Assembly: GCA_964638815.1 (NCBI GenBank)
Contig: CAZXBB010000154.1
Location: forward strand, 1 to 8,120
Direction of reading: 5' to 3'
Origin: CAZXBB01 sp964638815
GTDB lineage: Bacteria > Planctomycetota > Phycisphaerae > Phycisphaerales > SM1A02
DNA length: 8,120 nucleotides
This document shows positions 1-6,990 of this stretch, piece after piece. The notes beneath the pieces are model-generated. The model was given only the letters and a program-made list of their open reading frames with translations, did not search any database and was not told the origin of the DNA. Numbering within the stretch: position 1 is the first letter of the stretch; every line of letters begins with the position of its first letter. Both the position numbers and the translations under genes were made by a program.

Positions 1-2012
1 CGCAGCAGCGCGAGGTCGCGCGGAAGCTCCGCCACGAGGAACGGGGCGACGCCCGACTGGCGGGCGCCGAAGAGCTCGCCCGGGCCGCGGATCGCGAGGT
101 CGCGCTCGGCGATCTCGAAGCCGTCGTTCGTCGCGGCGATCGCGGCGAGGCGTTGCTCGCCTTCCTCGGTGGTCGGGTCGCCGATGAGGATGCAGACGCT
201 GTCCTGGCTGCCGCGTCCGACCCTGCCCCGGAGCTGGTGGAGCTGCGCGAGGCCGAAGCGCTCGGCGTGCTCGACGACCATCACCGTCGCGTTCGGCACG
301 TCCACGCCGACCTCGATCACGGTGGTCGCGACGAGGGCGTCGATCTCGCCGGCGCGGAACCGCAGCATCACGTCGTCGCGCTCCTCGCGTTTGAGACGCC
401 CGTGCACGGCGGCGAGCACGCGGCCCGCGAGCGGTCCCTTCTCGAGATACGCGAGATGCGAATTCACGTCCTTGAGGCCGGCCTCCGATTCGTCGATGAC
501 CGGCACGACGATGTACGCCTGCTGTTCGGCGTCGATGCGGCGCGCGACCTCGGCGTAGGCCTCACCGGCGTGCACGCCGTCGAGACGCCGCGTCGCGATC
601 GGCCGCCGACCCGGCGGCAGCTCGCCGATCACCGACACGTCGAGGTCGCCGAAGACGGTGAGCGAGAGCGTCCGCGGGATCGGCGTCGCGGTCATCACCA
701 GCGTGTGCGGGACCAGGCGGGCCGGCGGCTCGCCCGTGCGAACGTCGGCCCCGGCGTCGTTCGCCGGCCGGTGCGTCCGCAGCGTCGCCCGCTGGTGCAC
801 GCCGAAGCGGTGCTGCTCGTCGATCACCGCCACCGCGAGCGACCGGAAGCGCGCCTGCTCGGTCAGCAGCGCGTGCGTGCCGACGACGATGTCGATGACC
901 CCCGACTCGAGATCCGCGCGAAGCTCTTCGCGGCGGCGGGCGGGGAGCGAGCCGGTGAGCAGTTCCAGACGCACGCTCGAACCCTCGAGCATCGTCCGGA
1001 TGGAGCTGAAGTGCTGTTCGGCGAGCAGCTCGGTCGGGGCCATGAGCGCGGCCTGGTGTTCCGACGCGACCGCGAGCAGCATCGCGTAGAGCGCGACGAC
1101 CGTCTTGCCCGCGCCGACGTCGCCCTGGAGGAGGCGGTTCATCGGCGCCGTGGCGGTGACGTCGCCGGCGATCTCCGCGATGACCTTGCGCTGGCTCGCG
1201 GTGAGGTCGAAGGGGAACCTCGCGCAGATGTGGCGGTCGATCGCTTCGTTGTGACGCAGCGCGGGCGACGAGAGCGTCTCGCGCCGGTGCCGGCGCTTGA
1301 GCATCACGCCAAGCTGGAGCATGAGCAGCTCGTCGAACGCGACCCGCCGGCGCGCGGGCGGCACCTCGTCGGCCGACTCCGGCCGGTGGAGCGCGCGGTA
1401 GGCGTCGGCGAGCGCGGGCAGCGAGCGCGCGGCGCGGTAGTCCGGGTGCAGGTGGTCGTCGAGGTGCGCGAGCGCGTCGTCGAGGACGGCGCCGACCGCG
1501 GCCTCGATCGCGGACGAGGGCAGGTCCTCGGAGGCCGGATAGACCGGCCGGTCGCGCGCCCCCCGCGGCGTCGCCCCCCCCTCGTCCTCCCCGGGGGTCT
1601 CCCAGCGCGGGTTGACCATCTGGAGGTACTCGCCGAACCGCTTGACCTTGCCCGTGACGCGGATGCGGGCCCCGGGGTGCAGCTTGCCGCGCATCCACGG
1701 CGCGTTGAACCACGTGAGCAGCAGCGTGCCCGTGCCGTCGTCGAGGATCGCCTCGAAACGCGCCCGGCGCCCTTGCGGCGCGCGCACCTGCACGACCTCG
1801 CCGGCGGCGGTCACGATCGCGTCCGCGGCGCCCGCCTCCACCGCGATGATCCGCGCCTCGGCGCGCTCGTGGTCGTAGCGCATCGGCACGTGCCGGATCA
1901 GGTCGGCGACCGACCGGATGCCCAGACGCCGGAACGCCTCGGCCCGACGCGGCCCGACGCCGGGAACGGCGGCGATGTTGGTCGTCAGCGCGATGGCGGC
2001 GTCGGCGGACAC
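1..2012 (-). CDS. recG: ATP-dependent DNA helicase RecG (3' end missing)
   Basis: RecG is a monomeric superfamily 2 helicase that remodels stalled replication forks and branch-migrates Holliday junctions. About 670 residues are visible and the frame runs off the left edge. E. coli RecG has 693, so only a short C-terminal piece is missing. An N-terminal helix-hairpin-helix-like segment (VPGVGPRRAEAF, about residues 16-27) is followed by the wedge/OB region (about 60-150) and the linker. The helicase core then shows a Q motif (TASQRKV, 271-277), Walker A GDVGAGKT with K303, the DEQH box at 398-401 (DEQHRFGV), MTATPIPRTL from M440, and the motif VI region QLRGRVGRG with R595, R597 and R600. The RecG-specific RGPGELFGARQSG lies near the left edge. 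The start is GTG at 2012, because an in-frame TGA lies five codons upstream and no other start fits. The frame stays open with family-like residues throughout. It is divergent from xseA across 24 bp. Confidence 0.96.
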   Translation of the reverse strand, partial: MSADAAIALTTNIAAVPGVGPRRAEAFRRLGIRSVADLIRHVPMRYDHERAEARIIAVEAGAADAIVTAAGEVVQVRAPQGRRARFEAILDDGTGTLLLTWFNAPWMRGKLHPGARIRVTGKVKRFGEYLQMVNPRWETPGEDEGGATPRGARDRPVYPASEDLPSSAIEAAVGAVLDDALAHLDDHLHPDYRAARSLPALADAYRALHRPESADEVPPARRRVAFDELLMLQLGVMLKRRHRRETLSSPALRHNEAIDRHICARFPFDLTASQRKVIAEIAGDVTATAPMNRLLQGDVGAGKTVVALYAMLLAVASEHQAALMAPTELLAEQHFSSIRTMLEGSSVRLELLTGSLPARRREELRADLESGVIDIVVGTHALLTEQARFRSLAVAVIDEQHRFGVHQRATLRTHRPANDAGADVRTGEPPARLVPHTLVMTATPIPRTLSLTVFGDLDVSVIGELPPGRRPIATRRLDGVHAGEAYAEVARRIDAEQQAYIVVPVIDESEAGLKDVNSHLAYLEKGPLAGRVLAAVHGRLKREERDDVMLRFRAGEIDALVATTVIEVGVDVPNATVMVVEHAERFGLAQLHQLRGRVGRGSQDSVCILIGDPTTEEGEQRLAAIAATNDGFEIAERDLAIRGPGELFGARQSGVAPFLVAELPRDLALL

Positions 2013-2036
2013 GGGCTCACGATATCATCGCCCGGG
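2013..2036. promoter_or_regulatory. 24-bp divergent recG/xseA intergenic gap
   Basis: This gap must serve the 5' ends of both recG (minus) and xseA (plus). It is an AT-rich spot in very GC-rich surroundings and contains the hyphenated palindrome CGAT-ATC-ATCG (2020-2030). Two overlapping hexamers fit the TAnnnT pattern of a -10 element. TATCGT on the minus strand (2024 to 2019) ends 6 nt before the recG GTG. TATCAT on the plus strand (2023-2028) ends 8 nt before the xseA ATG. No Shine-Dalgarno sequence precedes either start. The spacing would put both transcription starts at or next to the start codons, giving leaderless mRNAs. No convincing -35 element is visible, so this is an inference. 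Confidence 0.45.
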
Positions 2037-3542
2037 ATGTCCTGGCTCCCCTTCGATCCTGTGAAAGCACGCGGCCCCGATCCGCCGCCGGAGCGCGGGG
2101 CGCGACGCGAGCGTCTGCGCGGGACCGCGGCGGGGGAGGAGTCCCCGCAGAGCCTCTCCGTGAGCGAGCTGTCGGAGCTGATCCGCGGCACGCTCGAAGC
2201 GGGGATCCGGGGGCCGGTGCGGGTCGCGGGGCAGGTCAGCAATCTCTCGACGCCGAATCACTGGTACTTCACGCTGAAGGACGAAGCGTCCGTGATCGGG
2301 TGCGTCGCGTGGGTGTCGAGCGCGCGGCGATTCGGGTTCACGCCGCAGAACGGCGACGAGGTCGTGGCGACCGGCACCGTCGGGCACTACGCGCCGCAGG
2401 GCCGCACGCAGTTCTACGTGACCCGGCTGGACCCGGTCGGCGCGGGCGCCCTCGATCTCGCGTTCCGCGCGATGTGCCGCGAGCTCCGCGGTCTCGGCTA
2501 CTTCGACGCGGAGCGCAAGAGGCCGCTGCCGCTCTTCCCGCGTCGGATCGCGGTCATCACCTCCGCCGGCGGCGCGGCGATCCACGACGTCATCTCGACG
2601 ACGCGGGAGCGGTGTCCCGGGGTCGGCCTCCTGCTCGTTGACGTTCGCGTGCAGGGGGATGGGGCGGCGGAGGACGTCGCGCGGGCGATCCGGGGCGTCG
2701 ATCGCCACCACGCGCGTCTCGGCGTGGACGCGATCCTCGTCACGCGCGGCGGCGGGTCGATGGAGGACCTGTGGGCGTTCAACGAGCGCGTCGTCGCCGA
2801 CGCCACGCTCGCGTGTCGCGTGCCGATCGTCGCGGCGATCGGGCACGAGTCCGACACGACCGTCATCGAGCTCGTCGCCGACGCCCGCGCCGCGACGCCG
2901 ACACAGGCGGCCATGACGCTCGTCCCGGAGGCCGCGGCTCTGCGGCGGCAGACCGACCACCTCGCTCACCGCCTCGACACCCTCGCGCGGCGTCGCGTGG
3001 CCGAAGCGCGGCGGGGCGTGGACATGCTGCACCGTGACCTCGCCCGTTCGCTCCACGGGCGGATCGCCTGCGAGCGTCTGCGGCTCGAGCGTCTGGCGGG
3101 TCACCTCGCGCGGCTGAGGCCGGAACGGCTCCTCGCCCGCCGGCACGAGCGGATCGCGGTGCTGGCGGACCGGCTGCGCCGCGCCGCGCGGGCGGCGATC
3201 GACCGCGGGTCCGAGGTGGATGCGATCGGTGCTCGTCTCAACCGGGCGGTGCGGGACCGCGTCCGCGGAGGGCGGGGGCGCATCGCTGCGCTCGAGCGCG
3301 AGCTGGCGGCGGTCGATCCCCGCCGCGTGCTGCGCCGGGGCTTCTCGTACACGACGAACGAGCGGGGGGAGGTGCTCCGTTCCGTCGCCGGGATCCGGGT
3401 GGGGGAGACGGTCGTCACGCACCTCGCCGACGGCGTCTTCGACTCGCGCGTCGCGGGACGCCGGCCGGGCGAAGCCGCGGCGGAGCCGCGCCGCGACGGC
3501 GACGAGCCTCCGTCGATGGACCTCTTCGACCGCCCCGAGTAG
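2037..3542 (+). CDS. xseA: Exodeoxyribonuclease VII large subunit
   Basis: XseA is the catalytic large subunit of exonuclease VII, which degrades single-stranded DNA into acid-soluble oligonucleotides together with several XseB subunits. The protein has 501 residues (E. coli 456). After an arginine- and proline-rich extension of about 38 residues comes the N-terminal OB fold (LSVSELSELI from residue 40, then HWYFTLKDE). The catalytic domain follows, with FPRRIAVITSAGGAAIHD, RGGGSMEDLW at 237-246 (the usual RGGGSxEDLW signature) and GHESD at 269-273 followed by VADARAATPTQAA. A long arginine-rich helical region expected to bind XseB comes next, then the C-terminal VLRRGFSYT segment. ATG 2037 is the only ATG before the conserved region. 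GTG codons at 2061 and 2160 (V42) are alternatives and would shorten the extension. No good ribosome-binding site is seen at any of them. xseB follows after 11 nt. Confidence 0.95.
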   Translation: MSWLPFDPVKARGPDPPPERGARRERLRGTAAGEESPQSLSVSELSELIRGTLEAGIRGPVRVAGQVSNLSTPNHWYFTLKDEASVIGCVAWVSSARRFGFTPQNGDEVVATGTVGHYAPQGRTQFYVTRLDPVGAGALDLAFRAMCRELRGLGYFDAERKRPLPLFPRRIAVITSAGGAAIHDVISTTRERCPGVGLLLVDVRVQGDGAAEDVARAIRGVDRHHARLGVDAILVTRGGGSMEDLWAFNERVVADATLACRVPIVAAIGHESDTTVIELVADARAATPTQAAMTLVPEAAALRRQTDHLAHRLDTLARRRVAEARRGVDMLHRDLARSLHGRIACERLRLERLAGHLARLRPERLLARRHERIAVLADRLRRAARAAIDRGSEVDAIGARLNRAVRDRVRGGRGRIAALERELAAVDPRRVLRRGFSYTTNERGEVLRSVAGIRVGETVVTHLADGVFDSRVAGRRPGEAAAEPRRDGDEPPSMDLFDRPE

Positions 3543-3553
3543 ATTGCGTGCCG

Positions 3554-3835
3554 ATGGCCAAGGCGCGCGAACCCCAACGTCCGGATCCCGAGAAGATGCG
3601 CTTCGAGGAGGTGACGGAGGAGCTCGAGGCGATCGTGGATCGGATCGAGCAGGGCGAGATCGGGCTCGAGGAGAGCCTGGCGGAGCGTCGGCGCGGCGAG
3701 GCGCTGATCCGGCGCAGCCGCGCGATCCTCGATGCCGCGGAGCGCGAGCTCGAGCAGGTCGCGGCGGACGATCTCACGGCCGACCCGGCGGCCGATCCGG
3801 CGGACGGCGTTGACGCCGCGGGCGGCGACGACTGA
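3554..3835 (+). CDS. xseB: Exodeoxyribonuclease VII small subunit
   Basis: XseB is the small accessory subunit of exonuclease VII, and several copies coat the helical arm of each XseA. The product has 93 residues (E. coli 80). The core shows the family pattern: RFEEVTEELEAIVDRIEQG at about residues 16-34, then IGLEESLAERRRGEALIRR, which matches the usual helix-turn-helix hairpin (FEExLxxLExIVxxLExGxLxLEESL). The motif after EESL is AERRRG, where a tyrosine or phenylalanine is more usual (ALYERG). The tail (about residues 75-93) is acidic and alanine-rich, without recognised structure. ATG 3554 is preferred. A GTG at 3548, two codons upstream, is an alternative. The gene lies 11 nt after xseA and 2 nt before the peptidase gene, so the three are probably co-transcribed and partly coupled in translation. 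Confidence 0.93.
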   Translation: MAKAREPQRPDPEKMRFEEVTEELEAIVDRIEQGEIGLEESLAERRRGEALIRRSRAILDAAERELEQVAADDLTADPAADPADGVDAAGGDD

Positions 3836-3837
3836 CC

Positions 3838-5184
3838 GTGGATGACACGACACAGCTCATCGCGCAGGTACCGCTCTGGGTCATCCGGCACGTTCCGGTG
3901 ATGGTGTTCCTGTTCTGCTTCGGGGCGTGCGTCGGCAGCTTCCTCAACGTCGTCATCTACCGGCTGCCGGCGGGCATGAGCGTGATCACGCCGCCGAGCC
4001 GCTGCCCGACCTGCGGCGCCCGGCTCGGGTTCTTCCGCGAGAACCTCCCGATCATCGGCTGGCTGATGATCCGCGGGAAGTGCCGCTACTGCGGCGTCCG
4101 CGTGAGCGCCCAGTACATGATCATCGAGCTGCTCATGGCGCTGATCTTCGTCGGGCTGTACGTCGTGCTCTTCATGACCAGCCAGTCAACGCCGTGGTGG
4201 GGCGCCATCGGCGGGCCGTGGTGGACGGCCAACCAGATCTTCCGCGCGTGGCCGTGCTACATGGCGCTCGCGTTCATGATCGCCGGCCTCGTGGCGATGA
4301 CGCTCATCGACGCCCGCACCATGATGATCCCGATCGAGATCCCGCTCGTCGTGACGGGCACGGCGTTCGTCGCGTACCCCCTCCAGGTCCTCCTGCCGCA
4401 CCGGGGCTGGGCCGCGATGACCTGGCCGATCCCGGGAGCGCACTGGTCGTGGTGCGTCGCGGCGGTGGGGGGGATGCTCGGCATCGCCGTCGGCCTGCTG
4501 CTCCTGCGGATGAAGGTCCTGCGCTACAGCTTCGCAGACTACTACGACCACGTGGAGGAGGGCGAGACCGTCGGCGACTACCCGCACGCGCGACGCGAGA
4601 TGCTGGTCGAGCTCCAGTTCCTGGTCCCGGTGATCGCGCTCTTCGTCGCCGGCTTCCTGATCGGGAGCAGGTTCGGGCCGCAGTCGCCGCCGGAGATCGT
4701 GCAGGCGATCGGGGCGACGCTGCTGGGTTACCTGAGCGGGGCGGCGCTGATCTGGGGCATCCGCATCCTCGGGACGTTCGCCTTCGGACGCGAGGCGATG
4801 GGGCTCGGCGACGTGCACCTGCTCGGGTCGGTCGGCGCCGTCCTCGGCTGGTTCGATCCCATCCGGATCTTCTTCATCGCGCCGTTTTCTGGCATCATCT
4901 GGGTGCTCGTGTCGATGGGGATCTCGTCGGTCTTCCGGACCGCGCGCCGCGAGCTCTCGTACGGACCTCACCTCGCCGTGGCCACGCTCATCGTCATCCT
5001 GTGCCGACCCGGCATCGACTGGCTGCTCTCGACGCTGATGCCGGGCGTCCCGTTTCCGCAGCCCGGATTCGTCCTGGCCGAGCCGGCGGCCGGAGATGGA
5101 ACCCGTGCCGGGCCCGCGGGCGGGACGACGCTGGCGTCTGCGGGTAACCTGTCGCCAGACCCGCGGGGAGGCGCCCCGATTTAG
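3838..5184 (+). CDS. Prepilin peptidase, A24 family (PilD/GspO-like), long form
   Basis: This is an integral membrane aspartic protease that removes the leader of type IV prepilins or type II secretion pseudopilins, and often methylates the new N-terminus. The first membrane helix ends in GSFLNVVIYRLP. It is followed by the cytoplasmic DiS_P_DiS domain with two CxxC pairs (C56-P-T-C59 and C82-R-Y-C85), as in zinc-binding PilD proteins. The two catalytic aspartates are D158 (TLIDARTMMIP) and D325 (GLGDVHLLGSVGA). About ten hydrophobic segments are visible, for example near residues 18-40, 96-118, 140-158, 203-224, 258-278, 290-312 and 350-370. At 448 residues it is much longer than a typical PilD of about 290. 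Most of the extra length lies between the two aspartates and includes a charged loop at about 228-256. The GTG at 3838 is 2 nt after the xseB stop. ATG 3901 (M22) is a less likely start. Which pilin system it serves cannot be told here. Confidence 0.92.
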   Translation: MDDTTQLIAQVPLWVIRHVPVMVFLFCFGACVGSFLNVVIYRLPAGMSVITPPSRCPTCGARLGFFRENLPIIGWLMIRGKCRYCGVRVSAQYMIIELLMALIFVGLYVVLFMTSQSTPWWGAIGGPWWTANQIFRAWPCYMALAFMIAGLVAMTLIDARTMMIPIEIPLVVTGTAFVAYPLQVLLPHRGWAAMTWPIPGAHWSWCVAAVGGMLGIAVGLLLLRMKVLRYSFADYYDHVEEGETVGDYPHARREMLVELQFLVPVIALFVAGFLIGSRFGPQSPPEIVQAIGATLLGYLSGAALIWGIRILGTFAFGREAMGLGDVHLLGSVGAVLGWFDPIRIFFIAPFSGIIWVLVSMGISSVFRTARRELSYGPHLAVATLIVILCRPGIDWLLSTLMPGVPFPQPGFVLAEPAAGDGTRAGPAGGTTLASAGNLSPDPRGGAPI

Positions 5185-5191
5185 CCTGTCA

Positions 5192-5212
5192 CCGGCGGCC
5201 TGGAGGCCGCGG
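5192..5212 (+). other. GC-rich hairpin between the peptidase gene and the ompA-like gene
   Basis: GCGGCC (5195-5200), loop TGGA, GGCCGC (5205-5210) form a perfect 6-bp stem. CC (5192-5193) and GG (5211-5212) extend it to 8 bp with one bulged G. No T-run follows, so it is not a classical intrinsic terminator. A second small stem, CGGGG (5164-5168) with CCCCG (5174-5178) followed by ATTT, overlaps the end of the peptidase gene. Either could attenuate read-through or protect mRNA ends. The role is inferred. Confidence 0.3.
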
Positions 5213-5226
5213 AACCAATGAGCTGA

Positions 5227-5233
5227 GAAAGGA
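5227..5233 (+). promoter_or_regulatory. Shine-Dalgarno-like site of the ompA-family gene
   Basis: GAAAGGA lies 9 nt before ATG 5243 and is the clearest ribosome-binding site in the window. It favours ATG 5243 over the in-frame ATG 5267. A second AAAGGA (about 5247-5252) lies 14 nt before ATG 5267, so that start cannot be fully excluded. Confidence 0.55.
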
Positions 5234-5242
5234 TTCGATGCG

Positions 5243-5932
5243 ATGGAAAGGAACCTGCCGAGATGCATGAAGGCCGTCTGCGGTCTCGCCTTCGGGGCGA
5301 TCCTGCTGGGCGGCTGCAATGGTCCGACGACGGACGAAGCGACGCTTCTCCTCGAGGAGAACCGTGAGCTGCGGGACCAGCTCAACCAGCGCACGGCCGC
5401 GATCGAGACGACGCAGGCTGAGATCCGCGATCGCGAAGTGACGATCGCCGAGCTCGAGCGCAGTCTCGCCGACGCCAGGTCGGCGCCGCCGATGGAGGCC
5501 TACCCGACGCCGGTGTACAACACGCCGGCTCCCGGTCCGTTCGGCGGCATCGAGGGCGTGACGAGCACCGCGAGCGCGGGCGAGGTCACCGCGTCGCTCG
5601 AGAGCGACCTGCTGTTCGATGCCGGTCGCGCGACGCTGAAGTCGGGCGCGAAGCGATCGCTGGAGGCGGTGGTGCGCATCATCAACGAGTCCTACGCGGG
5701 CCGGACGATTCGCGTGGCCGGTCACACGGATTCCGATCCGATTCGCAAGAGCGGTCACAAGAGCAACTATCACCTCGGCTTCGAGCGGGCCTACGCGGTG
5801 CGCAGCTTCCTCGTCGAGAAGGGGGTGCCCGCGAGCCAGGTCTACATCGCGAGCCACGGCCCGAACCGCGCCCGCCCGAGCAAGAAGGAAAGCCGCCGGG
5901 TGGATGTCGCGGTCGTCCTGAACGATTCGTGA
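5243..5932 (+). CDS. OmpA-family peptidoglycan-binding lipoprotein
   Basis: This is a predicted envelope lipoprotein of 229 residues. A short basic N-terminus and hydrophobic stretch end in the lipobox L22-G-G-C25, so C25 should be lipidated after signal peptidase II cleavage. Residues 33-80 are charged and heptad-like (EENRELRDQL and onward), indicating a coiled coil. A proline-rich linker (82-100) leads to a C-terminal OmpA domain (about 115-227). There the beta strand ends in LLFDAGRATLKSGA, and the peptidoglycan-binding motif is G160-H-T-D163, N175, L178 and R182-A183. D163 and R182 correspond to the residues that contact diaminopimelate in OmpA and Pal. It may tether the outer membrane to the wall, like Pal, but the coiled coil sets it apart. 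It starts 58 bp after the peptidase gene. The next gene begins at or just after its stop. An 11-codon out-of-frame ATG reading frame (5238-5270) overlaps its start. Confidence 0.92.
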   Translation: MERNLPRCMKAVCGLAFGAILLGGCNGPTTDEATLLLEENRELRDQLNQRTAAIETTQAEIRDREVTIAELERSLADARSAPPMEAYPTPVYNTPAPGPFGGIEGVTSTASAGEVTASLESDLLFDAGRATLKSGAKRSLEAVVRIINESYAGRTIRVAGHTDSDPIRKSGHKSNYHLGFERAYAVRSFLVEKGVPASQVYIASHGPNRARPSKKESRRVDVAVVLNDS

Positions 5933-5948
5933 GAGGCGGTCGCGCGAC

Positions 5949-6980
5949 CTGTCGTTCCTTCCGCTGCTGAGTGAGCCTGAAACGTACCGCGCGTGCGAGT
6001 CCGATCTGCTGATCGACCCGCACGCGCGGTCGTACTGGATCGATCTCTTCGCGACGCAATTCGCGGTGCACATGGAATGCGCCCGCGCGATGGGCGTGCC
6101 GAACGAGGCCCGGGAGCGCGCCCGCGACGCGCTGCTCCACGCGCTCGGGCTCGTGCGGGCGGACCCGCCGCGTCACGGCACGCTCGACATTCTCGTGCTC
6201 GACCGGCTGCGGCGGCAGGCGCTGGTGGAGATGGGCGTTGACGACGTCTTCCGCGACGTCAAGCAGCGCGAGAACGAGGCGGCGCTCGCGCTTCTGCCAG
6301 GGCACCTCGCCGCCATCGACGACGCGTCGAAGGGCGCCCGGCTCGAGCTGATCGTGCGCGGCATGCTCGCGGGCAACTTCTTCGATCTCGGCGCCGAGGC
6401 GACCGCGTCGCGGTACGCGGCGGGGGCGCTGGCCTTCGCCGAGGCGCGCGCGTCCGTGCCGCGCCGTCCCTGGCGTTTCGACGAGCTGGACCGGGCGAAC
6501 GACTTCCTCGCGTCGCGGCCGCCCCGGCGCGCCGTGCTCTTCGCCGACAACGCCGGTCCGGACGCGGTGCTCGGCCTGCTGCCGCTCGCCCGCCACCTCG
6601 CGGCAGGCGGGACGAGCGTCGTGCTCGCCGCCAACGCCCGGCCGAGCCTCAACGACGTCACGCACGGGGAGCTCCGGACGCTCGTGACGCGGGCGGCCGA
6701 AGCCGACGCGGCGCTCGCGGGAGCGGCGATCGAGGTCGTGAGCAGTGGCTGCGCCGCGCCCCTCATCGACCTCGCCGACGTCAGCCCGGAGCTGGCGGCC
6801 GCCTCCGCCGACGCGGACCTCGTCGTCCTGATCGGGATGGGCCGCGCCGTCGAGAGCAACTGGTCGGCCCGGTTCACCTGCGCGTGCCTGCGGGTCGCGA
6901 TGGTGAAGGACCCGCAGGTCGCCAGGGGAATCGGGGCGGAGCTGTTCGACGCGGTGGTCAGGTTCGACGAAGTGCCGTAA
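5949..6980 (+). CDS. DUF89 family metal-dependent damage-control phosphatase (plant/PANK4-like type)
   Basis: DUF89 proteins are metal-dependent phosphatases that remove damaged or surplus phosphometabolites. The sequence resembles, as recalled, Arabidopsis At2g17340 and the C-terminal domain of PANK4, whose substrates include 4'-phosphopantetheine and its oxidised forms. Counting from CTG 5949, visible landmarks are LPLLSEPETYRAC (residues 4-16), KQREN (105-109), GNFFD (142-146), FADNAG with metal ligands D200 and N201, LNDVTH with the third ligand D236, GMGR (296-299) and the closing VVRFDEVP. The residue before GMGR is I295, where the recalled relatives have Glu. Length is about 343 residues. 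The start is uncertain. Conserved sequence begins upstream of GTG 6066 and ATG 6072, yet no ATG, GTG or TTG lies in frame between the TGA at 5919 and 6066. CTG 5949, 12 nt after GAGG (5933-5936), fits the homologous N-terminus best, and ATT 5925 is another option. fabI follows after 10 nt. Confidence 0.82.
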   Translation: MSFLPLLSEPETYRACESDLLIDPHARSYWIDLFATQFAVHMECARAMGVPNEARERARDALLHALGLVRADPPRHGTLDILVLDRLRRQALVEMGVDDVFRDVKQRENEAALALLPGHLAAIDDASKGARLELIVRGMLAGNFFDLGAEATASRYAAGALAFAEARASVPRRPWRFDELDRANDFLASRPPRRAVLFADNAGPDAVLGLLPLARHLAAGGTSVVLAANARPSLNDVTHGELRTLVTRAAEADAALAGAAIEVVSSGCAAPLIDLADVSPELAAASADADLVVLIGMGRAVESNWSARFTCACLRVAMVKDPQVARGIGAELFDAVVRFDEVP

Positions 6981-6983
6981 TGT
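6978..6983 (+). promoter_or_regulatory. fabI: Possible -10 element of fabI
   Basis: TAATGT includes the stop codon of the DUF89 gene and ends 7 nt before the fabI ATG. No Shine-Dalgarno sequence precedes fabI. The hexamer fits TAnnnT and its spacing suits a leaderless transcript, as also seen for recG and xseA. No clear -35 element is visible, and fabI may equally be read from upstream promoters. Confidence 0.3.
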
Positions 6984-6990
6984 CTGCGCC

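Noticed and set aside
153..2036. Long plus-strand open frame antisense to recG and in frame with xseA, which would give an 1129-residue fusion
   Set aside because: Its residues are Arg/Asp/His/Val-rich low-complexity sequence typical of the antisense of a GC-rich gene, while the minus strand encodes a complete set of RecG motifs. Recognisable protein sequence in this frame begins only after 2037.
2025..3422. 465-residue minus-strand open frame opposite xseA
   Set aside because: It is an antisense shadow of xseA with no recognisable motif and biased composition. xseA carries clear catalytic signatures.
5929..5970. GTG 5929 overlapping the ompA-like stop (GTGA) as the start of the DUF89 gene
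   Set aside because: It is out of frame with the DUF89 sequence and reaches TGA at 5968 after 13 codons. It would work only with a frameshift or an assembly correction.
6066..6074. GTG 6066 or ATG 6072 as the start of the DUF89 gene
   Set aside because: Residues matching the family N-terminus are encoded for about 40 codons upstream in the same frame, so these starts would truncate the domain.
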